Shown here: piece after piece, positions 1 through 7,138 of the stretch
Layout: each line of letters begins with the position of its first letter
Position numbering within the stretch: position 1 is the first letter of the stretch
Assembly (NCBI RefSeq): GCF_024137025.1
Contig: NZ_JAMYJR010000026.1
Span: forward strand, 1-64,000
DNA length: 64,000 nt
Origin: Paractinoplanes aksuensis
GTDB taxonomy: Bacteria > Actinomycetota > Actinomycetes > Mycobacteriales > Micromonosporaceae
Direction: 5' to 3'
Notes under the pieces: model-generated
Databases searched by the model: none
The model's input: the letters and a program-made list of their open reading frames with translations, nothing else
What the model was told of the DNA's origin: nothing
Position numbers and translations under genes: made by a program

Positions 1-93
1 GCTGTGACGAGCCCGCGCTGTGACGAGCCCGCGCTGTGACGAGCCCGCGCTGTGACGAGCCCGCGCTGTGACGAGCCCGCGCTGTGACGAGCC
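1..93. repeat. 16-bp tandem repeat array, truncated by window edge
   Basis: Five full copies of the 16-mer GCTGTGACGAGCCCGC run head to tail from base 1 to 80, with a sixth partial copy at 81-93. All full copies are identical. The array ends 29 bp before the stop codon of the minus-strand metallophosphoesterase gene, so it lies at that gene's 3' side and probably at a convergent junction whose other gene is outside the window. Its left limit cannot be seen. Confidence 0.95.
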
Positions 94-121
94 TAGTGGG
101 TAGGCGTCGCGCAGCTGTTGG

Positions 122-1855
122 TCAGCGGACTTCGATCGGTGCTTCGATGCGGTGGGGGACCAGCGGGTCTCGGGGGTGCAGCCAGGAGACGTCGGGGGCG
201 CCGTGCGGGTCGGGCGTCCACTTGCGACAGATTTTGTCGATGCCGATGGGGTGGATCGTCAGGGTGCCGTCGGCGGCGATGTGCATGCGGAGGAAGCTCT
301 TGGCGTCCTCGATGCCCTGCCCGGCGTACAGCTCGTTGACGTTGACGTCGACAGTGGACGCGATCAGCAGGTAGAGCGCGGTCAGCTGGGTCGCCAAGAA
401 TCCGATGACCGGCCCGTACAGGACTGCGGCGACCACCAGCGGGCCGGGCCACGTCCAGTCGTGGAAGGGCAGTTGCAACCACAGCCAGGTGCCGCCCGCG
501 GCCAGGCCGATGTGGGCGAACGCGTGCAGCAGACCGGCCACCCAGTGCCGGGCATGTTTGGGCCGGTCGGCCTTGGGCGGCTGGGCGAACGCCACCGACC
601 CGGCCAGGATCAGCACCAGCATGACGGTCAAGGGGATGCTGAACAGCCGCTGCACGATGCCCGCATTGCCGGCCGCGGCGCCGGCCATCGCCAGCATGGT
701 GAGCACGTGGATGATGCCGAGCATCGTGGCGAACCCGGGGTTGCGCTTCACCACCCGGCCGAACACACCCCAGGCCATCCGCTTCGAGCTCGCGGCATCC
801 GGATAGGACGAGCGGAACGCGTACGGCTTGCTGGCGCTGCGGCTGCGGGTCAGCGTGTCGGGCTGGGGCACGACCAGCTCTTTCGGAAGCTGCTGGGTGC
901 CGAGCAGGTAGGCGCCGCCGCCACCGCACGTGATCAGCTCACGTTCGGGGTCGCTGTAGCGGGCGTAGTGGTGCAGGTCGCCGGAGACGAGCACTCGCGT
1001 GGACGCCCCGGTCGGGTCGAGCGTCTTGCGGATGAAGTAGTCGATCGCGTCGTACTCTTCCGGCTTGTCGACCGACTTGACCCACTTCGGCGACGGCGTC
1101 ATCAGGATCACGCGGTCGTCGTGGCCGACGTGCCGGGCCGCCTCTTCGAAATAGCCGAGCTGGGGATCGTCGATGTAGGCGCCGAACTGCTCGTCGATCG
1201 CGAACAGCCACCAGTTCGCCGGTAGCTTGACCGCGAAATAGGAGCGCCGCTGCTCGGTGCGCCACCCGCCGATGTGACCGTCGCGGCGGCGCGCGAAGAG
1301 CCGGATGAAGGCAGTGAGACCGTCGTACCAGTCGTGGTTGCCCGGCAGCGCGAACAGCGTCGGCTGGGGCGAATCGACCGGCGGCTCGGGCAGGGCAGCG
1401 CGGTAGGGCCCTTTCATGCGGCTCTCGTAGCCGTCGCCGCTGGCCAGCGGATAGACCTGGTCGCCACCCATGAGCAGCAGCCGCCCGCGGGGCAGTGAGG
1501 CGCCGTCGACCTCGATGCTCGGCTGGGCCATCAGGTAGGCCACCGAATACGTCGCGTCGAAGCCGTCGCCCAGGTCGGCCACGTAGTCGAGCCAGATCTC
1601 GCCGTCGGCGGTCTGCGAATGATCGAACCAGTCGCCGTCGAGCGCGTTCTGCAGCTCGCGCTTGTCGAGATAGGCCCCGAAGAGCACGGCCAGCAGCGTG
1701 CGCAGACCCGTGCTGAGCAGCAACAGCGGCGCGAGCCAGCCCACCGGCCGCTGCGGCGTGAAGCCCAGCTGCTGAGGATCCATGCTCGCGGGCCGCGGCG
1801 GCACGACCGGGCCCGAGGGGGGAGGTTGCGGGTGATCGACGGTCACGCCAGGCAC
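122..1855 (-). CDS. Membrane-anchored metallophosphoesterase
   Basis: 577 residues. Calcineurin-like phosphoesterase motifs appear in order: GGDQVYP near residue 130, GNHDWYDG near 170 and SGDLHHY near 290, which supply the metal-binding Asp, Asn and His residues of the family. A hydrophobic stretch near residues 40-60 and at least four more in the C-terminal third (about 375-500) predict a membrane protein with a phosphoesterase domain between membrane segments. The substrate is unknown. The GTG start at 1855 is uncertain; GTG at 1846 or ATG at 1783 (MDPQQLGF) would remove only a proline-rich leader. It stands alone, with a 16-bp tandem array just past its stop. Confidence 0.85.
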   Translation of the reverse strand: MPGVTVDHPQPPPSGPVVPPRPASMDPQQLGFTPQRPVGWLAPLLLLSTGLRTLLAVLFGAYLDKRELQNALDGDWFDHSQTADGEIWLDYVADLGDGFDATYSVAYLMAQPSIEVDGASLPRGRLLLMGGDQVYPLASGDGYESRMKGPYRAALPEPPVDSPQPTLFALPGNHDWYDGLTAFIRLFARRRDGHIGGWRTEQRRSYFAVKLPANWWLFAIDEQFGAYIDDPQLGYFEEAARHVGHDDRVILMTPSPKWVKSVDKPEEYDAIDYFIRKTLDPTGASTRVLVSGDLHHYARYSDPERELITCGGGGAYLLGTQQLPKELVVPQPDTLTRSRSASKPYAFRSSYPDAASSKRMAWGVFGRVVKRNPGFATMLGIIHVLTMLAMAGAAAGNAGIVQRLFSIPLTVMLVLILAGSVAFAQPPKADRPKHARHWVAGLLHAFAHIGLAAGGTWLWLQLPFHDWTWPGPLVVAAVLYGPVIGFLATQLTALYLLIASTVDVNVNELYAGQGIEDAKSFLRMHIAADGTLTIHPIGIDKICRKWTPDPHGAPDVSWLHPRDPLVPHRIEAPIEVR

Positions 1856-1939
1856 ACTAGACCCGCCCCCTGACAGAACCGTCGTCGATCCTTCGGCGCC
1901 TTTGGGGGTGGCCCCGCCGACCCGCCGGGCCGCATACCG

Positions 1940-1945
1940 TACACT
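1940..1945 (+). promoter_or_regulatory. Candidate -10 element of tRNA-Thr
   Basis: TACACT fits the actinobacterial TANNNT -10 pattern and lies 12 bp before the mature tRNA 5' end. No convincing -35 hexamer is visible. Confidence 0.4.
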
Positions 1946-1956
1946 TGTTTCTCGTT

Positions 1957-2033
1957 GCCGCCTTAGCTCAGTCGGCTAGAGCGACGCACTCGTAATGCGT
2001 AGGTCGACGGTTCGATTCCGTCAGGCGGCTCCA
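1957..2033 (+). tRNA. tRNA-Thr (anticodon CGT)
   Basis: A complete cloverleaf folds by eye. Acceptor arm GCCGCCT pairs with AGGCGGC. The anticodon stem is ACGCA/TGCGT around loop CTCGTAA, giving anticodon CGT at 1991-1993, which reads ACG (Thr). The T arm is GACGG-TTCGATT-CCGTC. The discriminator is T2030 and CCA is encoded at 2031-2033. A strong hairpin follows immediately. Confidence 0.97.
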
Positions 2034-2036
2034 CGC

Positions 2037-2065
2037 AGAAGCCCAGGTCATCGACCTGGGCTTCT
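2037..2065. terminator. Hairpin terminator after tRNA-Thr
   Basis: A perfect 13-bp stem, AGAAGCCCAGGTC with GACCTGGGCTTCT, around a 3-nt loop, starting 3 bp after the tRNA CCA. There is only a short T run (CATTT) downstream. It sits between the tRNA and the convergent DUF2231 gene, so it may serve both strands. Confidence 0.8.
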
Positions 2066-2102
2066 GGCATTTCGGCGTACGGGTGGGGTCTTGACCAAGC
2101 CG

Positions 2103-2561
2103 TCAGTAGCCCCGGTTGCCCACGGCCGCACGGGCGAAGGCCGGGGTGCGGCCGTTGGCGAGTTCACCGCCGAACCAGGCGCCGAAGCCGGAGATGGCCA
2201 GCGCGATCAGTTCGAGCAGGAAGAGGCCGACGCCGGCCTCCCGGTTCGGGTCGCCGACCCGCACCATGACGATGACGGCGAAGAGGAACAGCACGCCCAT
2301 GTTGAGCAGCATCCGCAGCACGCCGATGCGCTTGGCCTCCGGACGGCGGACGAAGGCTACGTCGATCGCGCCCGCGACGGCGGCGGCAATACCGCCGACC
2401 AGGCCGGCCACGATGTTCCAGTAGGCCAGCGATCCGACGATCGCCGGGGCCCCGGCCAGGTTGGCGAGGTCGAAGATGATGGCCATCGCGAACAGCCCCA
2501 GAGGGAACATCACCAGGATGGGTTGCACCGCCTGGCCCGCGATCTTCAATCGGCTCTCCAT
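2103..2561 (-). CDS. DUF2231 family membrane protein
   Basis: 152 residues with four hydrophobic segments (about 13-32, 43-66, 84-101 and 113-131) and the overall look of DUF2231 integral membrane proteins: an N-terminal helix after a short MESRLKIAG leader, then a central VRRPEAKRIGVLR loop. The role of the family is not established. The ATG start at 2561 opens the first hydrophobic block at the usual position. It converges on tRNA-Thr across a hairpin terminator. Confidence 0.75.
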   Translation of the reverse strand: MESRLKIAGQAVQPILVMFPLGLFAMAIIFDLANLAGAPAIVGSLAYWNIVAGLVGGIAAAVAGAIDVAFVRRPEAKRIGVLRMLLNMGVLFLFAVIVMVRVGDPNREAGVGLFLLELIALAISGFGAWFGGELANGRTPAFARAAVGNRGY

Positions 2562-2701
2562 GCGGGTTATCGCCCTTCTACCTGCCCAATCACAGGTTCG
2601 ACAGTGGCATCCGACGTCTGGCCTACCCGGTCGGTTCTTCTATGAAACGCCACAAGCTGGTCGAAGTGACGCGCCCCTCACCCGGTCAGTCGGCTTGCAC
2701 G

Positions 2702-2723
2702 CAATCTGCAACATGGCAGATTG
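2702..2723. promoter_or_regulatory. Candidate operator palindrome
   Basis: CAATCTGC and GCAGATTG are perfect complements around the 6-nt centre AACATG. The size fits a dimeric regulator site between the divergent genes at 2561 and 2962. The protein is unknown. Confidence 0.4.
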
Positions 2724-2800
2724 AATGGTAGCGGTCGGCCGTACGGCATGCTCTACTGATGACAGAGCAACAAGGGCGGAAGTTGAGGGGAGATTCGAAC

Positions 2801-2830
2801 AACGGCACCCGGCGGCAACCGGGTGCCGTT
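2801..2830 (+). terminator. Hairpin in DUF6232 leader (terminator, attenuator or small-RNA end)
   Basis: A 12-bp perfect stem with loop CGGCAA, about 130 bp before the DUF6232 start. No T tract follows, so intrinsic termination is not certain. Confidence 0.45.
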
Positions 2831-2961
2831 CTGGCCTCTACGAACGCTCGCTGTTGACTTCTCAGTCAGGTATGACGCGCGAGGCTGGAAATGCATCTCT
2901 CCTGTGCCCATGGTGGCCCGGTCTTTCCTCCCTCGCAAGAAGCAGCGGGGAGGAGTGCGCC

Positions 2962-3411
2962 ATGAGTAAACGTACCTACTACAACGGTCCGGACGCCGTG
3001 GTTACCGATCAACTCTTCATCTGGCACACCAATCCCCGGCGGAGCTACGCGGTTCGCGACCTCCACCACGTAGGCGTCACACGGGCCGCTTCGAGGCCCG
3101 CCTCCCCGATGACTGTTCTCATGGCTGCGGCCGGCACCGTGGCCGCTGTGAGCGCCGGCTGGACGCTGTTCGAGCCGCCGGCCGCGTACGCCGTGCTGCT
3201 ACTTGCCGTGACGGTTCCCCTGGCATGCGTCCTGCCCGCGACGGTCCGGCGACCGCGCGGGTGGGAACTGCACGCCCTCTATCGCGGTTCTGACGTGGTG
3301 CTGTACGCGTGCTCCGAAGAACGTCAATTCAACCAGGTCAAGCGGGCCCTGCGGCGCTCCCTCGAGGCCGCCCGGCCACCCGAACGGGGGCTTGACCTCG
3401 CGGCGGCCTGA
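2962..3411 (+). CDS. DUF6232 family protein
   Basis: 149 residues. The N-terminal half (TYYNGPDAVVTDQLFIW) matches the opening of DUF6232 proteins, a small family of actinobacterial proteins with two central membrane helices. Here hydrophobic segments lie at about residues 50-65 and 70-88, and a mixed soluble tail with a YACSEERQFNQVKRAL stretch follows. ATG at 2962 is preferred because GGGGAGGAG lies just upstream (2947-2955); the reading frame is open further upstream but lacks family similarity there. Function is not known. The next gene downstream is an Scr1-type regulator. Confidence 0.65.
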   Translation: MSKRTYYNGPDAVVTDQLFIWHTNPRRSYAVRDLHHVGVTRAASRPASPMTVLMAAAGTVAAVSAGWTLFEPPAAYAVLLLAVTVPLACVLPATVRRPRGWELHALYRGSDVVLYACSEERQFNQVKRALRRSLEAARPPERGLDLAAA

Positions 3412-3488
3412 ACCACGAGGCGGATGACCTCGTAGTTTGCCAAAACCCCACCCCTCCGCAATCGTTCTGATAGGACGGTACTAGAGTG

Positions 3489-3524
3489 CACCTCGCTGAC
3501 CGCCAGATGGCTATCAGCGAGGTG
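3489..3524. promoter_or_regulatory. Hairpin/palindrome upstream of HTH regulator
   Basis: CACCTCGCTGA (3489-3499) is perfectly complementary to TCAGCGAGGTG (3514-3524). The loop contains a second 4-bp stem, GCCA/TGGC. It lies 50 bp before the regulator start, with TACTAGAGT just upstream as a possible -10 region, so it could be an operator or a 5'-UTR structure. Confidence 0.45.
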
Positions 3525-3573
3525 GCAAGTTACGACGTGGTTACACCCGGACCTCTTCAACGGTGAAGGATCT

Positions 3574-4491
3574 ATGGCCGACGGCGACTCGCCTACTATC
3601 GCGCGCCGGCGTGTTCGCATTGCGATACGCGAGGCTCGCGAGGCGATTCCGCTTACCCAGGCGCAGGTCGCCGAAGAGATGGAGTGGTCCCTCAGCAAGG
3701 TCATCCGCATCGAGAACGGTGACGTCTCCCTCTCGATCAACGACCTCCGCGGCCTGCTGAATCTGCTGGGCATTCGCGACAAGGCGACCGTCGACTCGTT
3801 GCTGGCCGATGCCCGCATCGCGCGGACCCGTAAGCGCCCGGCCTACGCGTGGTGGCAGGAGCCCCGCTTCCGGGAGAGCACGTCCGACGAGTTCCTCAAG
3901 TTCCTCGAGTACGAGGCGGAAGCGACGGAGCTGCGCTCGTTCAACGTCTACTACGTGCATGGCCCGCTGCAGACTCCGGAGTACGCGGCGGCGCTGACGG
4001 GAGCGTGGCAGAAGAACGACGGCTTCTCCGAGGCGAAGGTAAATGCTCTCGTCGAGATCAGGAGCAAGCGTCTCGAGGCCATGCTTCAGCGGAGCGACCC
4101 GCTCAAGTACTACTTTCTGGCCGATCAATCAGTGTTCATGCGCCCGATCGGCGGGGTCGACATCTTCATCCGGCAGCTGCAGGAACTTGTTGCGCTGGCC
4201 GACCGTGGACTGTTTGAAATGCGCATGCTGCCGTTCGATGTCCCGCAGACCATCGCGAACAACGGCAGCTTCGAATTGCTGACCGTCGACCCTCTGCACC
4301 CCGACCGCGAAGTCATGTATCGCGAGAACGGGATGGTCGACGACACAGTGGAAAACCGTGCCGAAACCGGAAGGCACCGAAAGCGTTTCGACCAACTTTG
4401 GCAAGCTGCAATCGACGAGAGCGACACGATCGCCTTCGTCAAGAAGCGCATAAAGGATCTTGGAGCGATCTCTCCGGGCCGTCGAAGTTGA
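3574..4491 (+). CDS. Helix-turn-helix regulator, Scr1/DUF5753 type
   Basis: 305 residues. An XRE-type HTH lies at about residues 8-65 (TQAQVAEEMEWSLSKVIRIE, then NGDVSLSINDLRGLLNLL). The rest fits the DUF5753 domain seen in Scr1- and WhiJ-like regulators of actinobacteria (EYEAEATELRSFNVYYVHGP and later DQSVFMRPIGG). These usually sit beside small DUF397 proteins and act with them in development or antibiotic control; two DUF397 genes follow here. GAAGGA lies 5 bp before the ATG. A strong palindrome at 3489-3524 is a candidate autoregulatory site. The target promoters are not identifiable. Confidence 0.88.
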   Translation: MADGDSPTIARRRVRIAIREAREAIPLTQAQVAEEMEWSLSKVIRIENGDVSLSINDLRGLLNLLGIRDKATVDSLLADARIARTRKRPAYAWWQEPRFRESTSDEFLKFLEYEAEATELRSFNVYYVHGPLQTPEYAAALTGAWQKNDGFSEAKVNALVEIRSKRLEAMLQRSDPLKYYFLADQSVFMRPIGGVDIFIRQLQELVALADRGLFEMRMLPFDVPQTIANNGSFELLTVDPLHPDREVMYRENGMVDDTVENRAETGRHRKRFDQLWQAAIDESDTIAFVKKRIKDLGAISPGRRS

Positions 4492-4545
4492 ATCAAACTT
4501 AATAGGTATTTATCACCTTAATTCGAGAGGCACGGTAGAGTCCAG

Positions 4546-4740
4546 ATGCACGAGGTCGAATCGCCCCAGTGGCGCAAGAGCAGCCGCTGCGCGAGTGGAA
4601 ACTGCGTCGAAGTGGCAATGGTCGACGGGCAGTACCTGATCAGGGACAGCAAAAACCCTGAGAACCCGGCCCATGCATTCACTGCAGCCGAGTGGTCCGC
4701 ATTCGTCGCGGGAGTCAAGAACGACGAGTTCGTTTTCTGA
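4546..4740 (+). CDS. DUF397 protein, first copy
   Basis: 64 residues, a complete DUF397 domain: WRKSSRCASGNCVEVA at 9-24, then VDGQYLIRDSK and the terminal AFTAAEWSAFVAGVKNDEF. In actinobacteria these small acidic proteins pair with Scr1/DUF5753 regulators and are thought to modulate them. It starts 54 bp after the regulator stop, across an AT-rich gap containing AGAGG upstream of the ATG. A T-rich hairpin terminator ends the unit, so the regulator and this gene probably form one operon. Confidence 0.9.
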   Translation: MHEVESPQWRKSSRCASGNCVEVAMVDGQYLIRDSKNPENPAHAFTAAEWSAFVAGVKNDEFVF

Positions 4741-4756
4741 TCGGATTTTAACACTA

Positions 4757-4780
4757 CCCGCCGCAGGCGGGGATTTTTTT
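4757..4780 (+). terminator. Rho-independent terminator after first DUF397 gene
   Basis: CCCGCC, loop GCA, GGCGGG, then GA and seven T residues (4774-4780). It lies 17 bp past the stop codon and is the most classical intrinsic terminator in the window. Confidence 0.9.
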
Positions 4781-5057
4781 GTGCAAAGGGCGGCATGCTG
4801 AATCGCATGTCGCCTTTTGTTCCGGGTCGACTTGTCGGTTTGAATCGGAAATATGCCCTCGGGCAGTGTACGGATCCCGACTCCAGCCTCGGTTGACGGT
4901 GTTCCGTAAAAGGCGCAATTTGCTTCAAAAAGGGCGCATCTGCCGGTGGATACCGGGCTTAAGCCGCATACCGTTCGATGTTCACGCCATTCATTCCTGC
5001 CGGATCGGGAAATGGTCCCTTAACGTGGACCTCGGGAACCGGCACGGAGGTGCGCAA
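4781..5057. other. Non-coding stretch before second DUF397 gene
   Basis: About 280 bp of relatively AT-rich DNA with no supported gene. Presumably it holds a separate promoter for the second DUF397 gene, because a strong terminator precedes it. No clear operator is visible. Confidence 0.5.
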
Positions 5058-5252
5058 ATGATCAAGTTGACCGCAGAACTGGAATGGCGCAAGACCAAAC
5101 GCTGCACGAGCGGCAACTGCGTCGAGGTGGCGCTGACCGGGAGTCATGTTCTGGTCCGCAACTCGACCAGCCCGGACGACGTCCTGTCCTTCACTGTTGA
5201 GGAATGGGAGGCGTTCGTCGGGGGTGTCAAGGAGGGGGAGTTCTCTTCCTGA
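5058..5252 (+). CDS. DUF397 protein, second copy
   Basis: 64 residues with the same layout as its neighbour: LEWRKTKRCTSGNCVEVAL, then GSHVLVRNSTSPDD and FTVEEWEAFVGGVKEGEF. It is a clear paralogue of the protein at 4546-4740. ATG at 5058 is chosen because CGGAGG (5045-5050) lies 7 bp upstream; longer in-frame extensions have no domain similarity. It has its own upstream region, separated by a terminator from the regulator operon, so the two DUF397 proteins may be made under different conditions. Confidence 0.9.
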   Translation: MIKLTAELEWRKTKRCTSGNCVEVALTGSHVLVRNSTSPDDVLSFTVEEWEAFVGGVKEGEFSS

Positions 5253-5312
5253 TGAGGGGAAGTCCGGGCGAAGCGCTGGTGGGTCGTCGGCCGGGGACGG
5301 CATACTGCGCTG

Positions 5313-5864
5313 GTGAGGGCTGACCCGCACGTTGCTCGCTTTGCCGTCCTGCGGGACGCGGCCGAGGCGCTGCTGGACGAGCTGGCGGAGCGATACATGG
5401 TCGACCGCCGGGAAAGCAAGGAGTCTCTCGGGGCGGCTGATGCATTGGTGCGGATGGAAAGACTCATGCCGCGTACGCCTGCGGCCGCACCACTGGCCAT
5501 CGCGTTCACCGAGACGCCGGGCATTGCTCTGCGTCTCGGTCGATGGTGGGTCGAGACGCTGCCGGGGTGCGCGTGCGCCGTTTGCGATGAGGATCCGGCG
5601 CAGCTGGTCGAGCTGGTGCGCATCCAGGCCGCGGCCCTCGTCGAGGGTGGGCTGTGGGAGCGGGTGCGGCGTGGGGTCGGTGGCTCCTGGTACGAGAGCC
5701 GGCTCATCGGGGTCGGCATCAACGCTCGCCGGGAAGGACCGCTGACCAGGGAAGACTCCCGGGAGGCGCGACGCAGCGGGTTCGCCGCCGCGGTGCAGTG
5801 GGCGCCTTGGCCGTTACGCGCGATGCCCGACGATCCAGGCGCGGATCAGAGCCAGCCGATCTAG
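5313..5864 (+). CDS. DUF6226 family protein
   Basis: 183 residues, soluble. The family hallmark is the central LRLGRWWVETLPGCACAVCDEDP region (about 75-97), with three closely spaced cysteines (CACAVC) that could bind a metal. The function of the family is unknown. GTG at 5313 has no clear Shine-Dalgarno; TACTGC 9 bp upstream may be a -10 for a leaderless transcript. The last dozen residues (from PDDPGAD) and the TAG stop are the first unit of the 26-bp tandem array at 5832-6009, so the C-terminus may have been remodelled by repeat expansion. Confidence 0.65.
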   Translation: MRADPHVARFAVLRDAAEALLDELAERYMVDRRESKESLGAADALVRMERLMPRTPAAAPLAIAFTETPGIALRLGRWWVETLPGCACAVCDEDPAQLVELVRIQAAALVEGGLWERVRRGVGGSWYESRLIGVGINARREGPLTREDSREARRSGFAAAVQWAPWPLRAMPDDPGADQSQPI

Positions 5865-6009
5865 GCGCGGACCGGAGCCGGTCGATCTAGGCGGCCAGCC
5901 AGCCGATCTGAGCGCAGGTCAGGGCCAGCCGATCTGGGCGCAGGTCAGGGCCAGCCGATCTGGGCGCGGACCAGAGACTGCCGGATCAGGCGCGGAACAG
6001 GGTCAGCAG
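5832..6009. repeat. 26-bp tandem repeat bridging two convergent gene tails
   Basis: Seven imperfect copies, each beginning GATC and containing GGCGC...CAGnGCCAGCC, start at 5832, 5858, 5884 (a 21-bp copy), 5905, 5931, 5957 and 5984. Copies 1-2 include the end of the DUF6226 gene and its TAG stop (5862-5864). Copy 7 includes the end and stop (complement of 5986-5988) of the convergent reductase gene. The repeat thus spans the whole junction and both stop codons. Confidence 0.9.
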
Positions 6010-7095
6010 GGCTCGGATGCTCGGGCGTTCGATCACGTGGGCCATCGAGAGGTTGCCCTGGCAGAACGATTCGAAGGCGCGCCAGCCCAGCGGTGTGGCC
6101 ATCGCCGTGTGGACGACCCGGGGGTAGCGGGAGAAGGCGTCCAGCATGCGCCGCCCGGCCGCCATCTCGGGCGCGAGTTCGGTGGTCACCTGACGTTCGT
6201 ACTGGGAAAGATCTTGCCAGTGCCGGCCGGCCCACCCGCCGCTGCGCAGGGCGTAGCTGATGCCCTCGCGGGTCCACGGCTCGAGCAGGCCGGCGGCGTC
6301 GCCGACCACCGCGACCTGACCTCGCCGCAGCGGCGCGTCGGGGCGGCGACAGCGGGTCAGATGTCCGGAGTCGCGGATGACCGGGCGGTCGTTGAGGCCG
6401 AGGCGCTGCCGGAAGTCGGCCAGGTACTGCTTCGTCTCGGCGCCGTGGCCCTTGGCCATGATCACGCCGACGGTGAGCTCGTCCTCTTTCGGGAAGACCC
6501 AGCCGTACGAGCCGGGGAACGGGCCCCAGTCGAGCAGCACCCGGCCTCGCCACGTCGCGCGGTCGGCCTCGGTGGCGGCCAGTTCCACCTCGAGGCCCAG
6601 GTCTTGCTGCTCGAAGCCGACCCCGACGTACCGGGCCGTGATGCCGGCCGAGCCGTCGGCGCCGATGATCGTACGGGCGGAGATCTGCTCACCGTCGGTC
6701 AGCGTCACCACGCCCTGGTCGACGGCGCGCACCTGGGCGTTCTGCCGGACCACGGCACCGGCGGTGACGGCGGCCGAATACCAGGCGTGATCGAATTCGT
6801 CGCGCCGGACCAGGGTGAGGAACGGCGACGAGGCGGCGTGGCGGGTGAACTCGTTCCGGCCGTCGCGCGTGAAGGTCAACGCCGAGATCTTGTCCCGCGC
6901 GGGCACGTCGATGTGCTTCTCGGCGTACGCCAGGGAAGTTCCGATGAGACCGCCGCCGCACGTCTTGTAGCGGGGGTGCTCGGCCCGCTCCAGCACGATC
7001 GTGCGCGCGCCGGTGGCGGCTGCGGCCCGTGCTGCCGACAGACCAGACGGCCCGCCGCCGACAATTGCCACATCCCAAGCCGGCTCCGCGATCAC
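5986..7095 (-). CDS. Geranylgeranyl-reductase-family FAD oxidoreductase
   Basis: 369 residues. The N-terminal FAD-binding Rossmann motif VAIVGGGPSGLSAARAAA is at 9-26, with ERAEHPRYKTCGGG just after (the PxxKxCGGG signature of the geranylgeranyl reductase family). A second dinucleotide motif, VAVVGDAAGLLEPWTREGI, is near residue 270. Family members reduce isoprenoid double bonds, for example in menaquinone side chains or membrane lipids; here the substrate is not known, though menaquinone genes lie at 20.6-22.2 kb. GTG start at 7095. Its stop codon lies within the 26-bp array. It is transcribed divergently from the acetyltransferase operon, with a 43-bp gap. Confidence 0.85.
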   Translation of the reverse strand: MIAEPAWDVAIVGGGPSGLSAARAAAATGARTIVLERAEHPRYKTCGGGLIGTSLAYAEKHIDVPARDKISALTFTRDGRNEFTRHAASSPFLTLVRRDEFDHAWYSAAVTAGAVVRQNAQVRAVDQGVVTLTDGEQISARTIIGADGSAGITARYVGVGFEQQDLGLEVELAATEADRATWRGRVLLDWGPFPGSYGWVFPKEDELTVGVIMAKGHGAETKQYLADFRQRLGLNDRPVIRDSGHLTRCRRPDAPLRRGQVAVVGDAAGLLEPWTREGISYALRSGGWAGRHWQDLSQYERQVTTELAPEMAAGRRMLDAFSRYPRVVHTAMATPLGWRAFESFCQGNLSMAHVIERPSIRALLTLFRA

Positions 7096-7124
7096 GGGGC
7101 GGAAGTCTAATCACGCAACCTTAT

Positions 7125-7136
7125 GTACGCTCGTAC
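7125..7136. promoter_or_regulatory. Candidate TetR operator GTACG-CT-CGTAC
   Basis: A perfect 5-bp inverted repeat with a 2-nt centre ends 2 bp before the acetyltransferase start codon and overlaps a possible -10 (TTATGT at 7121). A TetR gene is the second gene of the operon, so autoregulation is likely. Confidence 0.5.
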
Positions 7137-7138
7137 GC

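Larger units (their letters stand above)
2562..2961. other. 400-bp non-coding leader region with two palindromes
   Basis: No convincing gene lies here. The stretch holds a perfect 8-bp inverted repeat, CAATCTGC (2702-2709) and GCAGATTG (2716-2723). It also holds a 12-bp perfect hairpin, AACGGCACCCGG (2801-2812) and CCGGGTGCCGTT (2819-2830). A TTGACT hexamer at about 2854 could be a -35 element. It is shared by the divergent DUF2231 and DUF6232 genes and is less GC-rich than the coding DNA. Confidence 0.6.

Noticed and set aside
152..1225. Long antisense frame opposite the metallophosphoesterase gene
   Set aside because: Typical shadow frame of high-GC coding DNA, with low-complexity Arg/Gly/Val composition and no domain. 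The same applies to long antisense frames opposite most genes here, for example 23-24 kb, 36-37 kb and 52-54 kb.
1957..2100. tRNA-Thr as an integration site for a mobile island
   Set aside because: No integrase, no direct repeat of the tRNA 3' end nearby, and the genes on both sides look chromosomal.
4781..5057. N-terminal extension of the second DUF397 protein (frame open from 4779)
   Set aside because: The extra 93 residues have no similarity to the family, and a good ribosome site stands before the ATG at 5058.
1..6009. CRISPR array (short regular repeats)
   Set aside because: The repeats are head to tail without spacers, and no cas gene is present.
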